From the NCBI GenBank assembly GCA_937859855.1, contig CALMAR010000059.1, positions 1 through 6,277 on the forward strand: a stretch of 6,277 nucleotides of DNA, read 5' to 3'. The stretch comes from an uncultured Kineosporia sp. (GTDB taxonomy: Bacteria; Actinomycetota; Actinomycetes; Actinomycetales; Kineosporiaceae). Under the pieces are notes generated by a model. That model was not told the DNA's origin and did not search any database. It saw only the letters and a list, made by a program, of their open reading frames with translations. Positions 1 through 4,489 of this stretch are shown piece after piece (within the stretch, counting starts at the first letter, position 1; the number at the start of each line of letters is the position of its first letter). Position numbers and translations under genes: made by a program.

Positions 1-5
1 GTCAT
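1..5 (-). CDS. start codon of the next downstream gene (truncated by window edge)
   Basis: An ATG occupies bases 5-3 on the minus strand and overlaps the TGA stop of the 96-aa gene (bases 4-2) in an ATGA arrangement. This is the junction used throughout this gene block, so another coupled gene very likely begins here. Nothing can be said about its product. Confidence 0.45.
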
Positions 6-292
6 GAATGTCCTCCGGGTGCCGGGTGGAGCCCCGCCATCAGTTCGGCTGCGCCGTCGCCGAGTTCACCGAGCTGGATCGCGATCACCTTCGCCAGATC
101 GCCCGGGTCGACGGAGTGGGGTGCCTGCGTGACCGCGACCCGGACGAGGACAGCGCCGCCGGAGCGGCCCACGACCAGCCAGCGGCCCGTGATCGGGTCC
201 TGGCGTGGTTCCCAGCGCAGGTCGAACGCGCCTACAGGGACCAGTGACGGCCCGGGGTCGGCGGGCCGGATCGGCGTCACATCCCCGGTCAC
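2..292 (-). CDS. hypothetical protein, 96 aa
   Basis: I do not recognise this protein. It starts with a GTG (292-290) that overlaps the TGA of the cytosine methyltransferase gene in a GTGA junction, which fixes the start; it ends in TGA at 4-2. The N-terminal 20 residues are Pro-rich. Residues 22-55 look like a beta-rich core (FDLRWEPRQDPITGRWLVV, then AVLVRVAV), and residues 64-88 are a predicted amphipathic helix (DPGDLAKVIAIQLGELGDG). There is no signal peptide, membrane segment or Cys cluster. It is the last complete gene of the methyltransferase group and is probably translated by coupling. Its position suggests, without proving, a link to the modification genes. Coding status is well supported by the overlaps on both sides; function is unknown. 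Confidence 0.75.
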   Translation of the reverse strand: MTGDVTPIRPADPGPSLVPVGAFDLRWEPRQDPITGRWLVVGRSGGAVLVRVAVTQAPHSVDPGDLAKVIAIQLGELGDGAAELMAGLHPAPGGHS

Positions 293-981
293 GACGCGAA
301 CGCTTCCGCGGGGGCGCCGAGCGCAAGGGGCATCATCTGCTGGCCGACGTGCTGGCTGTACGCCGGTGGGATGGCCTCTGCCAGTTGCTCGCGGGTCATC
401 CAGTCGATGCCCATAGCGGCGCGGGCCACCCCGATCGGGCTGACGTGCCCGGCCACCGACATGATCGTCCCCGGCCGCCAGTGACCAGCCTTACTGGCCG
501 GGGTCAGGTGCCGCGGGTGGTGCGGTGCGTGCACGGGTGCGCTGGTCTCGAAAAGCCGGTGCCGGTACAGCTTCAGCCCGAACATGTGCCCGCACAGGAT
601 GACACCGTGCTCACCGAAGATCCCGGATTGCTCGGCCAGGCCCGAGCCCCCGACGTTCTCCATCACCCACGGCACGCCGATCGCTTGGAGCCGGGTGCGC
701 ACCGGGCCGACCAGGTCTGGGTAGGTCGCGGCCAGGCCGGGGCGGCAGTCGCTCATGTCCGAGTAGCCCTGACAGGGCGGCCCGGCGACGATGAGCTGAA
801 ACCTTCGGCAGAACGCAGTCTGGTCCAGCACCTCCATCGCGTCGGCGGTGATGAACGACGCGACCTCGGGATGCTTGGCGTGGGTGGTGTTGTCGACGCA
901 GTGCACTTCGTAGCCGGCGCGGGCAAGGCCAACCGCGGTGCCCTGCGCTCCCGAGAACAGGTCGAGCGCCATCGGTTTCAC
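289..981 (-). CDS. DNA (cytosine-5-)-methyltransferase, phage-type, compact
   Basis: This enzyme would transfer a methyl group from S-adenosylmethionine to carbon 5 of cytosine in DNA. Motif I for the cofactor is LDLFSGAQGTAVGLARAGYE (residues 6-25). Motif IV with the catalytic cysteine is AGPPCQGYSD (C70), motif VI is MENVGG (E108, N109), and motif VIII is the Arg-rich YRHRLFE (139-145). The motif X-like end is EAIPPAYSQHVGQQM (202-216). At 230 aa it is shorter than typical bacterial enzymes, with little room for a target-recognition domain between motifs VIII and X, as in the small enzymes common in actinophages. The GTG start at 981 gives a GTGA overlap with the winged-helix gene; an ATG at 972 is the alternative. 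No restriction endonuclease is visible beside it, so it is probably an orphan methyltransferase. The recognition sequence cannot be predicted. Confidence 0.93.
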   Translation of the reverse strand: MKPMALDLFSGAQGTAVGLARAGYEVHCVDNTTHAKHPEVASFITADAMEVLDQTAFCRRFQLIVAGPPCQGYSDMSDCRPGLAATYPDLVGPVRTRLQAIGVPWVMENVGGSGLAEQSGIFGEHGVILCGHMFGLKLYRHRLFETSAPVHAPHHPRHLTPASKAGHWRPGTIMSVAGHVSPIGVARAAMGIDWMTREQLAEAIPPAYSQHVGQQMMPLALGAPAEAFAS

Positions 982-1283
982 GACGTGGGCTCGGGGACGA
1001 TGTCGAGGACCCGGATCCGCCTGCGTCCCGGGTCTTTCTGGATCCAGCCGCGTTGTTCCATCGCGACCAGCCGCTGCGCCGCGTGCTGCCGGTTCGCGAG
1101 GCCGAACTGTTCGGCCATCTCCTGCAGCGTCGGCGGGTACCGGCGTTCCCGGACGTAGGCGAGCATCCAGGCGTGGATGCGGGTGTCGAGGGCGAGCATC
1201 CGCTGTTCACGTTGGTCACGGGTTTCACCGGGGAGGAACCCGCCCCGGTACGCGGACGGCGACTCGTCCGGCGTGGCGGTCAT
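978..1283 (-). CDS. LexA-type winged-helix DNA-binding protein, 101 aa, no protease domain
   Basis: Residues 35-95 resemble the N-terminal DNA-binding domain of LexA repressors. There is a first helix RIHAWMLAYVRERRYPPT with the characteristic YPPT turn (49-52), a helix-turn-helix TLQEMAEQFGLANRQHAAQR (52-71), then a wing VAMEQRGWIQKDPGRRRIRV (73-92). The LexA autoprotease domain with its Ser/Lys dyad is absent, so this would be a free-standing wing-helix that cannot self-cleave in response to RecA. The first 30 residues are charged and probably disordered. The gene sits between two methyltransferase genes, with ATGA overlap upstream and GTGA overlap downstream. It may regulate this operon, but no cognate site can be assigned from sequence. 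A structural or targeting role with the methyltransferases is a weaker alternative. Confidence 0.82.
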   Translation of the reverse strand: MTATPDESPSAYRGGFLPGETRDQREQRMLALDTRIHAWMLAYVRERRYPPTLQEMAEQFGLANRQHAAQRLVAMEQRGWIQKDPGRRRIRVLDIVPEPTS

Positions 1284-1954
1284 GACACCCCCAGCGGGAG
1301 GCAGTCCTGCGCAAGCCGCTTGGCGATGACCTCGCAGTACCGCTCCTCAAGTTCAACACCGATGGCGTGGCGGCCGAGGTTGCGGGCGGCGACAAGCGTT
1401 GAACCCGAGCCTGCGAACGGATCGGCGATAACACCAGGAGGTGTGCGGCTGATCAGCACCTCCATGACATCCAGCGGCTTGGTATGCGGATGCCCGGTGC
1501 GCCCAGCCGGGGATGTGGGTGAGCCGACATTCCTGGCCTGCGTGGTGATCAGGCTGCTCCAGGCGACGGATCGCATCGGCCAAGGACCAGTCAAAAAGAC
1601 GGGTTCAAGGTCGCGCCGATACCCGGTCGTTGAGCCAACCACTCCTGCGTCCCCGGGCTTTCGATAGACCAGCCATTGCTTTGCCGCGGCGGGCGGTGGC
1701 GCTGCGAATGCGCCGAACACAATCCCGGGCCGATCACCCCATAAATCCAGGGCGGCGTCGCGGGTGGACGTGTCCTCGTCATTTGCAATGCCGGCATGGG
1801 CTTTTGAGGCTCGCCCATTGTTGGTGCCACGTTTCCAGCCGATGCCATATGGAGGGTCCATGACAAGGACATCAGCGGCCAGCCATTCAGTGATCTCTCG
1901 GCAGTCGCCGAGGTACAGCGTCACCTTGTCGTCGGCGTAGTAGGGCGCGGTCAC
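1280..1954 (-). CDS. DNA N6-adenine/N4-cytosine methyltransferase, beta class
   Basis: This enzyme would methylate an exocyclic amino group (N6-adenine or N4-cytosine) of DNA with S-adenosylmethionine. The catalytic motif IV VMDPPYGIGW (DPPY at residues 33-36) comes first, followed by the HPHTKP motif (155-160) and then the cofactor motif IADPFAGSGSTLVAARNLGR (176-195), with acidic E201 after it. This IV-before-I order defines the beta class; the region from about 40 to 150 would hold target recognition. Length 224 aa is usual for phage members. The GTG at 1954 is chosen because it forms a GTGA overlap with the preceding gene and is followed at once by conserved-looking sequence. The open frame runs 92 codons further upstream, but that stretch is Arg/Pro-rich shadow of the neighbouring gene. 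Adenine versus cytosine specificity cannot be decided. Confidence 0.94.
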   Translation of the reverse strand: MTAPYYADDKVTLYLGDCREITEWLAADVLVMDPPYGIGWKRGTNNGRASKAHAGIANDEDTSTRDAALDLWGDRPGIVFGAFAAPPPAAAKQWLVYRKPGDAGVVGSTTGYRRDLEPVFLTGPWPMRSVAWSSLITTQARNVGSPTSPAGRTGHPHTKPLDVMEVLISRTPPGVIADPFAGSGSTLVAARNLGRHAIGVELEERYCEVIAKRLAQDCLPLGVS

Positions 1955-2220
1955 TGCTGGTCCTCGGGTAGCTGGTCGGTGTAGACCTTCCCGGCGTGGT
2001 CGTGGCGTTCGCCGATCGCGGCCCGGTACCGGGTGAGGGCGTCGATCAGGTCGTCGACTTCGGAGGGGCCGAGGGTGATCCCCGCGTACTTCCCGCGCTT
2101 CTCGATCGAGAGGCAGACGGCGGGGGTGCCGGGGTCGGTGACGGTCAGCCAGCCGGTTGCGCCGAGTCCGGTGCCGTCGATCGCGACCGGTTTCAGCAGG
2201 TTCGTCGTCGCGGCGGTCAC
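1951..2220 (-). CDS. hypothetical protein, 89 aa
   Basis: Not recognised. The GTG start (2220-2218) overlaps the upstream TGA and the TGA end overlaps the methyltransferase GTG, so both borders are set by GTGA junctions. The protein has a short beta-rich first half (GWLTVTDPGTPAVCLSIEKR, residues 23-42), then GKYAGITLGPSEVDDLIDAL (43-62) leading into a helix to about residue 70, and a polar tail. The strand-strand followed by a helix beginning after Pro-Ser-Glu looks like a small alpha/beta domain. A single Cys, no zinc pattern and no membrane segment are seen. It is placed directly before the beta-class methyltransferase and is probably co-translated with it. Function unknown. Confidence 0.78.
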   Translation of the reverse strand: MTAATTNLLKPVAIDGTGLGATGWLTVTDPGTPAVCLSIEKRGKYAGITLGPSEVDDLIDALTRYRAAIGERHDHAGKVYTDQLPEDQQ

Positions 2221-2612
2221 GGCAGATCACCGGGCGGGCCGGCCGGTGCTATGTGGTCGAGCAGCAGATCGCAGACGTTGGCGAGCCCGTCGACCTGCGC
2301 GGCCAGATGGCCGATGACCCGGGCCACGACCGGGCCAGTGAAGGGCGCGCCCTCGAAGTCGGCCATGTCCCGTTCGATGTCGGCTCGGATCTGAGCCAGG
2401 AGCCGCCGCGCGCCCGCCGCACTCTTGGCAGGGACCGGAGCGGGCTCGGCGTCGTCCTGCAGGTATGGGATCGCGGCGGCGAGGATGGCGCGGACCTGCC
2501 CCCTCAGCGTGCTGAGATCCACGTCGGCGGTCGGATCGGTCGTCGTGAGCATCATGGCCAGCGCGCCATTGACGCCCGCCTGAACAGCTTCTTTGGTGAC
2601 CTTGAGCGGCAT
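2217..2612 (-). CDS. hypothetical alpha-helical protein, 131 aa
   Basis: Not recognised. Composition and periodicity predict mostly helices: residues 5-22 (VTKEAVQAGVNGALAMML), 34-51 (STLRGQVRAILAAAIPYL), a Pro-rich hinge (DDAEPAPVPAK, 53-63), then 65-85 (AAGARRLLAQIRADIERDMA) and 94-121 (PVVARVIGHLAAQVDGLANV and onward). The C-terminus is Pro/Gly-rich. The last helix is hydrophobic on one face but too interrupted by charges to be a convincing membrane anchor; a helical-bundle or oligomerisation protein is more likely. The ATG start overlaps the TGA of the 56-aa gene by one base (TGATG), and its own stop overlaps the next GTG. Function unknown. Confidence 0.78.
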   Translation of the reverse strand: MPLKVTKEAVQAGVNGALAMMLTTTDPTADVDLSTLRGQVRAILAAAIPYLQDDAEPAPVPAKSAAGARRLLAQIRADIERDMADFEGAPFTGPVVARVIGHLAAQVDGLANVCDLLLDHIAPAGPPGDLP

Positions 2613-2782
2613 CAGCGGGTCGCCTGCTTCCTGGTCTCGTACGGTTCGCGGGTGACGCGCCGGTCGTCGGGGTGGGTGCGTGCGTTACGCGCCTCAGCCT
2701 CGGCACGCTTCCGCCGCTTGACCTGCTGGCGGGGCGTGCCCTCCCAGGGGTCGTAGGTCTGCCAGCCGCTGAACCTGCTCAT
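2612..2782 (-). CDS. small basic protein, 56 aa
   Basis: This short gene is supported by its borders: the ATG (2782-2780) overlaps the upstream TGA as ATGA, and its TGA (2614-2612) overlaps the next ATG as TGATG. The protein begins MSRFSGWQTYDPWEGTPRQQ, followed by a strongly basic and acidic helix-prone stretch VKRRKRAEAEARNARTHPDD and ends RRVTREPYETRKQATR. It holds two Trp and two Tyr and many Arg/Lys. The aromatic N-terminus plus charged tail would suit a nucleic-acid- or protein-binding peptide, but this is speculation and I know no family for it. Leaving it out would create an anomalous gap of about 170 bp in an otherwise gapless series. Confidence 0.68.
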   Translation of the reverse strand: MSRFSGWQTYDPWEGTPRQQVKRRKRAEAEARNARTHPDDRRVTREPYETRKQATR

Positions 2783-3039
2783 TCGTCCCACCCCCCGGCC
2801 ATCGCGTAGGAGACGGTGACGGCGCAGTGCTCAAGGTGTTCGAGCTGGCAGCGTCCGTCGCCGCACCAGAACCCGCCGATCCCGTTCGAGCAGCCGGGGC
2901 ACCAGGCGAGGTCTTTCGCCTTGCCGCAGCCCGCGCATTCGGCTTCGGGGAGGCCTGTCGTGTCAGCGGCGGCGTGCGGCTGCACCGGAAGCACGGGGAT
3001 GGCTTCGGAGGTTTCGCAGGGTGGGGCGATGATGACCAT
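2779..3039 (-). CDS. small zinc-finger protein, HIT/MYND-like ligand spacing, 86 aa
   Basis: Eight putative zinc ligands follow the order C35-x2-C38-x8-C47-x2-C50-x8-C59-x4-C64-x3-H68-x3-C72. The six Cys, then His, then Cys order with a C-x3-H-x3-C ending is the layout of zf-HIT and, with looser spacing, MYND fingers, which bind two zinc ions in an interleaved fold. Key stretches are ECAGCGKAKDLAWCPGC (34-50) and FWCGDGRCQLEHLEHC (57-72). The N-terminal 30 residues are Pro/Ala-rich and probably flexible. The ATG at 3039 has a good Shine-Dalgarno (TTGGAG) six bases upstream; a TTG at 3051 lies inside that site and is less likely. A 39-bp spacer precedes the gene and an ATGA overlap follows. 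Likely role is protein-protein or nucleic-acid binding; a generic double zinc ribbon is the main alternative. Confidence 0.82.
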   Translation of the reverse strand: MVIIAPPCETSEAIPVLPVQPHAAADTTGLPEAECAGCGKAKDLAWCPGCSNGIGGFWCGDGRCQLEHLEHCAVTVSYAMAGGWDE

Positions 3040-3045
3040 TCCAGG

Positions 3046-3051
3046 CTCCAA
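3046..3051 (-). promoter_or_regulatory. ribosome binding site for the zinc-finger gene
   Basis: On the minus strand TTGGAG lies six bases upstream of the ATG at 3039. It decides between this ATG and the in-frame TTG at 3051, which is part of the site itself. Confidence 0.6.
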
Positions 3052-3067
3052 GCAGGTCGTCCAGCGA

Positions 3068-3081
3068 TAGACGAAAGTCTA
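3068..3081 (-). other. small perfect inverted repeat over a stop codon
   Basis: TAGAC and GTCTA arms of five bases flank a four-base loop (GAAA on the plus strand, TTTC in the leftward transcript). The transcript's first three bases here are the TAG stop of the HNH-like gene. With only five pairs and no T-run it is a weak candidate for a terminator or processing hairpin in the 39-bp spacer. Confidence 0.3.
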
Positions 3082-3486
3082 GCGTGATACGACCCTTCTG
3101 GCGAGGGTATCCGCGAAATCAGGCATCGGAGGCGGCGCCAGATCCACCTCGAACGGGACCAGCACGTGCGGGCCGCCGTCCAGGCACGGCTCGATCGTGA
3201 ACCAGCCCGGACAAGGCCGCTCCAGCCACACCGGCGACGTCCGCGGATCGTCTCCGGTCTGCAGGTGCCAGCCCCCCGCGTAGGCGAGGGACGGGTTCGC
3301 ATGCCACCAGCGATGCCACTCGGATGAGACGTGGATGACGTTCCACGGCTCCCAGCCGCCACCCCGGGACCGTGGGAGCCGGTGCGACAGTTCCGCCGCC
3401 CGCCCGCCGCCCAACTCGCACAATCTGCCGGAGCGGGCGTAGACCTCGGCGCGGCAGCGATTCTCGGTCCACCGTCCAAGTGTCAT
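3079..3486 (-). CDS. HNH-endonuclease-like protein, 135 aa
   Basis: Residues 11-73 follow the HNH (His-Asn-His) nuclease layout common in actinophages: CRAEVYARSGRLCELGGGRA, then the first catalytic-type His in ELSHRLPRSRGGG (H35), Asn in PWNVIHV (N49), and His in SEWHRWWHANPSLAYAGGW (H58, H62). The ending 'HxNP..A...GW' is typical of the family. HNH enzymes nick or cut DNA, and in phages act in packaging or as mobile nucleases. Unusually, the usual structural zinc pairs are lost: C23 is followed by G26 instead of a second Cys, and residues before H58 hold Ser and Glu instead of CxxC. The first His pair is SH rather than HH. The C-terminal 48 residues are extra and unrecognised. ATG overlaps the upstream stop (ATGA). 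It could be an active zinc-free variant or a decayed one. Confidence 0.8.
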   Translation of the reverse strand: MTLGRWTENRCRAEVYARSGRLCELGGGRAAELSHRLPRSRGGGWEPWNVIHVSSEWHRWWHANPSLAYAGGWHLQTGDDPRTSPVWLERPCPGWFTIEPCLDGGPHVLVPFEVDLAPPPMPDFADTLARRVVSR

Positions 3487-3674
3487 AGCCTGAAGCCGGC
3501 TGGCATGTACGTCTTGGACGGCATCCGCACGTCCTCGCCCGGGTCGGCGGTACGTTCGGTCGCGGAGTAGACGTCGCCGCGTGGCCGTGGTGTCTCAGCC
3601 GGTGCGGGCTCGCTACGGGCGAGGCTCAGGTGCAGGTGGAACCCGAGCGCGGTGATGCTGAGGTCGGCTTTCAT
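3483..3674 (-). CDS. hypothetical protein, 63 aa
   Basis: Not firmly recognised. It starts MKADLSITALGFHLHLSLAR, a short alternating polar/hydrophobic stretch (residues 4-19) that predicts one or two beta strands, then a Pro/Glu-rich disordered middle (SEPAPAETPRPRGDV, 21-35) and the tail EDVRMPSKTYMPAGFRL. Small proteins with such a beginning are frequent in actinophage genomes without known function. The ATG at 3674 is chosen because it forms an ATGA overlap with the preceding 26-codon gene and has GGTGG seven bases upstream; the frame stays open back to a GTG at 3764, but the added 30 residues overlap the upstream gene and look non-coding. Its own stop overlaps the ATG of the HNH-like gene. 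Confidence 0.72.
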   Translation of the reverse strand: MKADLSITALGFHLHLSLARSEPAPAETPRPRGDVYSATERTADPGEDVRMPSKTYMPAGFRL

Positions 3675-3751
3675 GGTTCGGCCACCGGCCAGTCTGCGGA
3701 CAGGCTGAGCGTGATGTGCTGATCCCCGCGCCGCTCCCTCAACCCGCTCAC
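3671..3751 (-). CDS. possible micro-gene, 26 aa
   Basis: A 26-codon frame begins with GTG at 3751, which overlaps the preceding TGA (GTGA), and ends at a TGA overlapping the following ATG (ATGA). A strong Shine-Dalgarno GGAGGG lies five bases before the GTG. The peptide runs MSGLRERRGDQ then HITLSLSADWPVAEP. Its second half (H-I-T-L-S-L-S) resembles the HLHLSLA stretch of the next gene's product, hinting at relatedness or chance. The alternative is that this is only a coupling leader for the 63-aa gene. Coding status rests on the junctions and the ribosome site, not on homology. Confidence 0.5.
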   Translation of the reverse strand: MSGLRERRGDQHITLSLSADWPVAEP

Positions 3752-3891
3752 AACAGCCCTCCACGTACGACGCCCGGGCCAGCGACGATGAGAGAGAGCG
3801 GGGACACGCCGAACGACGCCGGTTGCTCGGCGAGGAACGGGTTGCCGACGTCGAACGGCGGCGGCGCCGACTGCTGGGCTGGGACGGTCAT
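3748..3891 (-). CDS. possible small protein, 47 aa
   Basis: The ATG at 3891 is preceded at six bases by a perfect GGAGG, the first ribosome site after the 130-bp non-coding gap, so translation very probably starts here. The 47-codon frame encodes a Pro-rich peptide beginning MTVPAQQSAPPPFDVGNPFL, then AEQPASFGVSPLSLIVAG and ending PGVVRGGLL. It ends at a TGA that overlaps the next GTG. No family is recognised and no membrane segment is convincing, though residues 30-38 are hydrophobic. It would be the first gene of the second transcription group. The main competing reading is a different overlapping frame ending at 3671, which lacks a good start. Confidence 0.58.
   Translation of the reverse strand: MTVPAQQSAPPPFDVGNPFLAEQPASFGVSPLSLIVAGPGVVRGGLL
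3757..3762 (-). promoter_or_regulatory. ribosome binding site for the 26-codon frame
   Basis: GGAGGG on the minus strand sits five bases before the GTG at 3751, inside the end of the 47-aa gene. Its strength is the main reason for accepting the tiny frame. Confidence 0.55.
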
Positions 3892-3897
3892 CGTGGT

Positions 3898-3902
3898 CCT
3901 CC
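3898..3902 (-). promoter_or_regulatory. strong ribosome binding site
   Basis: GGAGG on the minus strand is six bases from the ATG at 3891. It fixes the start of the 47-aa gene. Confidence 0.65.
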
Positions 3903-3908
3903 AAGGGC

Positions 3909-3920
3909 CGAGAGGTCTCG
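3909..3920. promoter_or_regulatory. 12-bp palindrome CGAGA-N2-TCTCG
   Basis: Two perfect five-base arms are separated by GG. It ends seven bases before the start of the GGAGG ribosome site of the 47-aa gene, a position suited to an operator or to an RNA structure affecting translation. Function is inferred from position only. Confidence 0.4.
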
Positions 3921-3946
3921 ATTGGTTGGGTGGAGCGGGACAGGGG

Positions 3947-3979
3947 GCGTGACGCGGATCGCGTTACGCGAATCGCGTA
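3947..3979. repeat. tandem dyad array with 14-bp period (candidate operator)
   Basis: Half-sites alternate GCGT (3947-3950), ACGCG (3952-3956), CGCGT (3960-3964), ACGCG (3966-3970) and CGCGT (3974-3978), with spacers of 1, 3, 1 and 3 bases. The second dyad is the longest: TACGCG-AAT-CGCGTA, six perfect pairs around three bases. Two contiguous 14-base units match at 12 of 14 positions. Such repeated palindromes in a phage intergenic gap usually bind a dimeric repressor cooperatively. Which protein binds is unknown; the LexA-type protein encoded at 978-1283 is one candidate. Confidence 0.6.
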
Positions 3980-3989
3980 GCCGGGTCAG
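3974..3989 (-). promoter_or_regulatory. 16-base motif, copy 1 (CTGACCCGGCTACGCG)
   Basis: This matches 14 of 16 bases with a copy at 5821-5836, both lying in spacers just after a stop codon on the same strand. It overlaps the end of the dyad array. It could be a shared regulator site or promoter element. Confidence 0.35.
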
Positions 3990-3992
3990 GCA

Positions 3993-4010
3993 TCGGGCGC
4001 ATGGCGCCGA
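3993..4010 (-). terminator. GC-rich hairpin after the stop of the cysteine-peptidase-like gene
   Basis: GGCGC and GCGCC arms surround a three-base loop, extended to seven pairs by TC/GA across a one-base bulge. It begins about a dozen bases after the TGA at 4022. There is no T-run, so it is at best a weak or factor-assisted terminator, or an mRNA-stabilising structure. Confidence 0.35.
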
Positions 4011-4021
4011 CTGGCGGCACA

Positions 4022-4489
4022 TCACCGGGTGGCCTCCCATGAGCAGTCAGCCCACGCGGGCAAGATCGCGATGACGTCGACGACGGGGCCAGCGAAACCG
4101 CCGCCGCCGGGGTGGGGGTCGTGGACGATCTCCCCGGTCTGCGAGTCGGCGATCAGCGCGTGCAGGAAGTCGCCGCGCGGGGACGGCCCCGACGCGATCA
4201 CGTACCGGCTCCGGGCCCGCTCGCCGTCGTCGCGGAGCTGGTCAAGGCGGATGGCGGGGAACAGCGGTTGCAGGCCGATCAACTGGTCACGGCCGTCGCT
4301 GTGCTCGAACGTCCACTTCTGCATCGCTCCCCACCAGTCAGCGGCTTCCGCGAAGTGCGGCACGTCGCCGATGCCGAGCTCGTACAGGGACGCCATGCAC
4401 GCCTGCAGGCAGTTCCCGAGCTTCATGCCCTGGACGCGGACAACGTCCGGTGCAACGCCGCCGAAGATGGTCTGATGCACGGGGATCAT
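4022..4489 (-). CDS. papain/C39-like cysteine-peptidase-fold protein, 155 aa
   Basis: The sequence matches a small phage-encoded family with a papain-like or C39-like layout. There is a conserved GNCLQACMASLYEL segment (C27 as candidate nucleophile at the start of the first helix), followed by DVPHF (42-46). Then comes a segment YVIASGPSPRGDFLHALIAD (96-115) with candidate H110, and the signature EIVHDPHPGGGG (120-131) with candidate D124. These Cys, His and Asp would form the triad. The family's substrate is unknown to me, and some members may not be proteases. No signal peptide is visible, so it should act in the cytoplasm. The ATG overlaps the upstream membrane-protein stop (TGATG). It is the last gene before the 130-bp gap. 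Enzymatic activity is inferred from fold-level resemblance only. Confidence 0.85.
   Translation of the reverse strand: MIPVHQTIFGGVAPDVVRVQGMKLGNCLQACMASLYELGIGDVPHFAEAADWWGAMQKWTFEHSDGRDQLIGLQPLFPAIRLDQLRDDGERARSRYVIASGPSPRGDFLHALIADSQTGEIVHDPHPGGGGFAGPVVDVIAILPAWADCSWEATR

Larger units (their letters stand above)
3892..4021 (-). promoter_or_regulatory. 130-bp intergenic regulatory region
   Basis: This is the longest non-coding stretch in the window. Reading leftward from the stop at 4022 it holds a GC-rich hairpin, a 16-base motif shared with another spacer, the CGCGT/ACGCG dyad array, a CGAGA/TCTCG palindrome and a ribosome binding site. No convincing -35/-10 pair was found, but actinobacterial promoters are weakly conserved, so a promoter for the genes at 3891 and beyond is likely here. 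Confidence 0.6.

Noticed and set aside
205..1158. Long plus-strand open frame (317 codons) opposite the cytosine methyltransferase.
   Set aside because: It is antisense to a gene with clear catalytic motifs, and its predicted product is a low-complexity Arg/Gly/Ala mixture without any motif. Long antisense frames are common at this GC content.
1955..2230. N-terminal extension of the beta-class methyltransferase in the same frame.
   Set aside because: The added 92 residues are nearly all Arg, Pro, Asp and His and overlap two other supported genes; the GTGA junction at 1954 gives a natural start.
3675..3764. GTG start at 3764 for the 63-aa gene.
   Set aside because: That GTG is part of the ribosome site for the 26-codon frame, and the extra residues overlap it. 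The ATG at 3674 has its own junction and ribosome site.
3968..3994. Possible -35/-10 promoter (CTGACC, 17 bases, TAACGC) on the minus strand.
   Set aside because: The -10 element matches the consensus at only two positions; not enough to annotate, although a promoter in this gap is likely.
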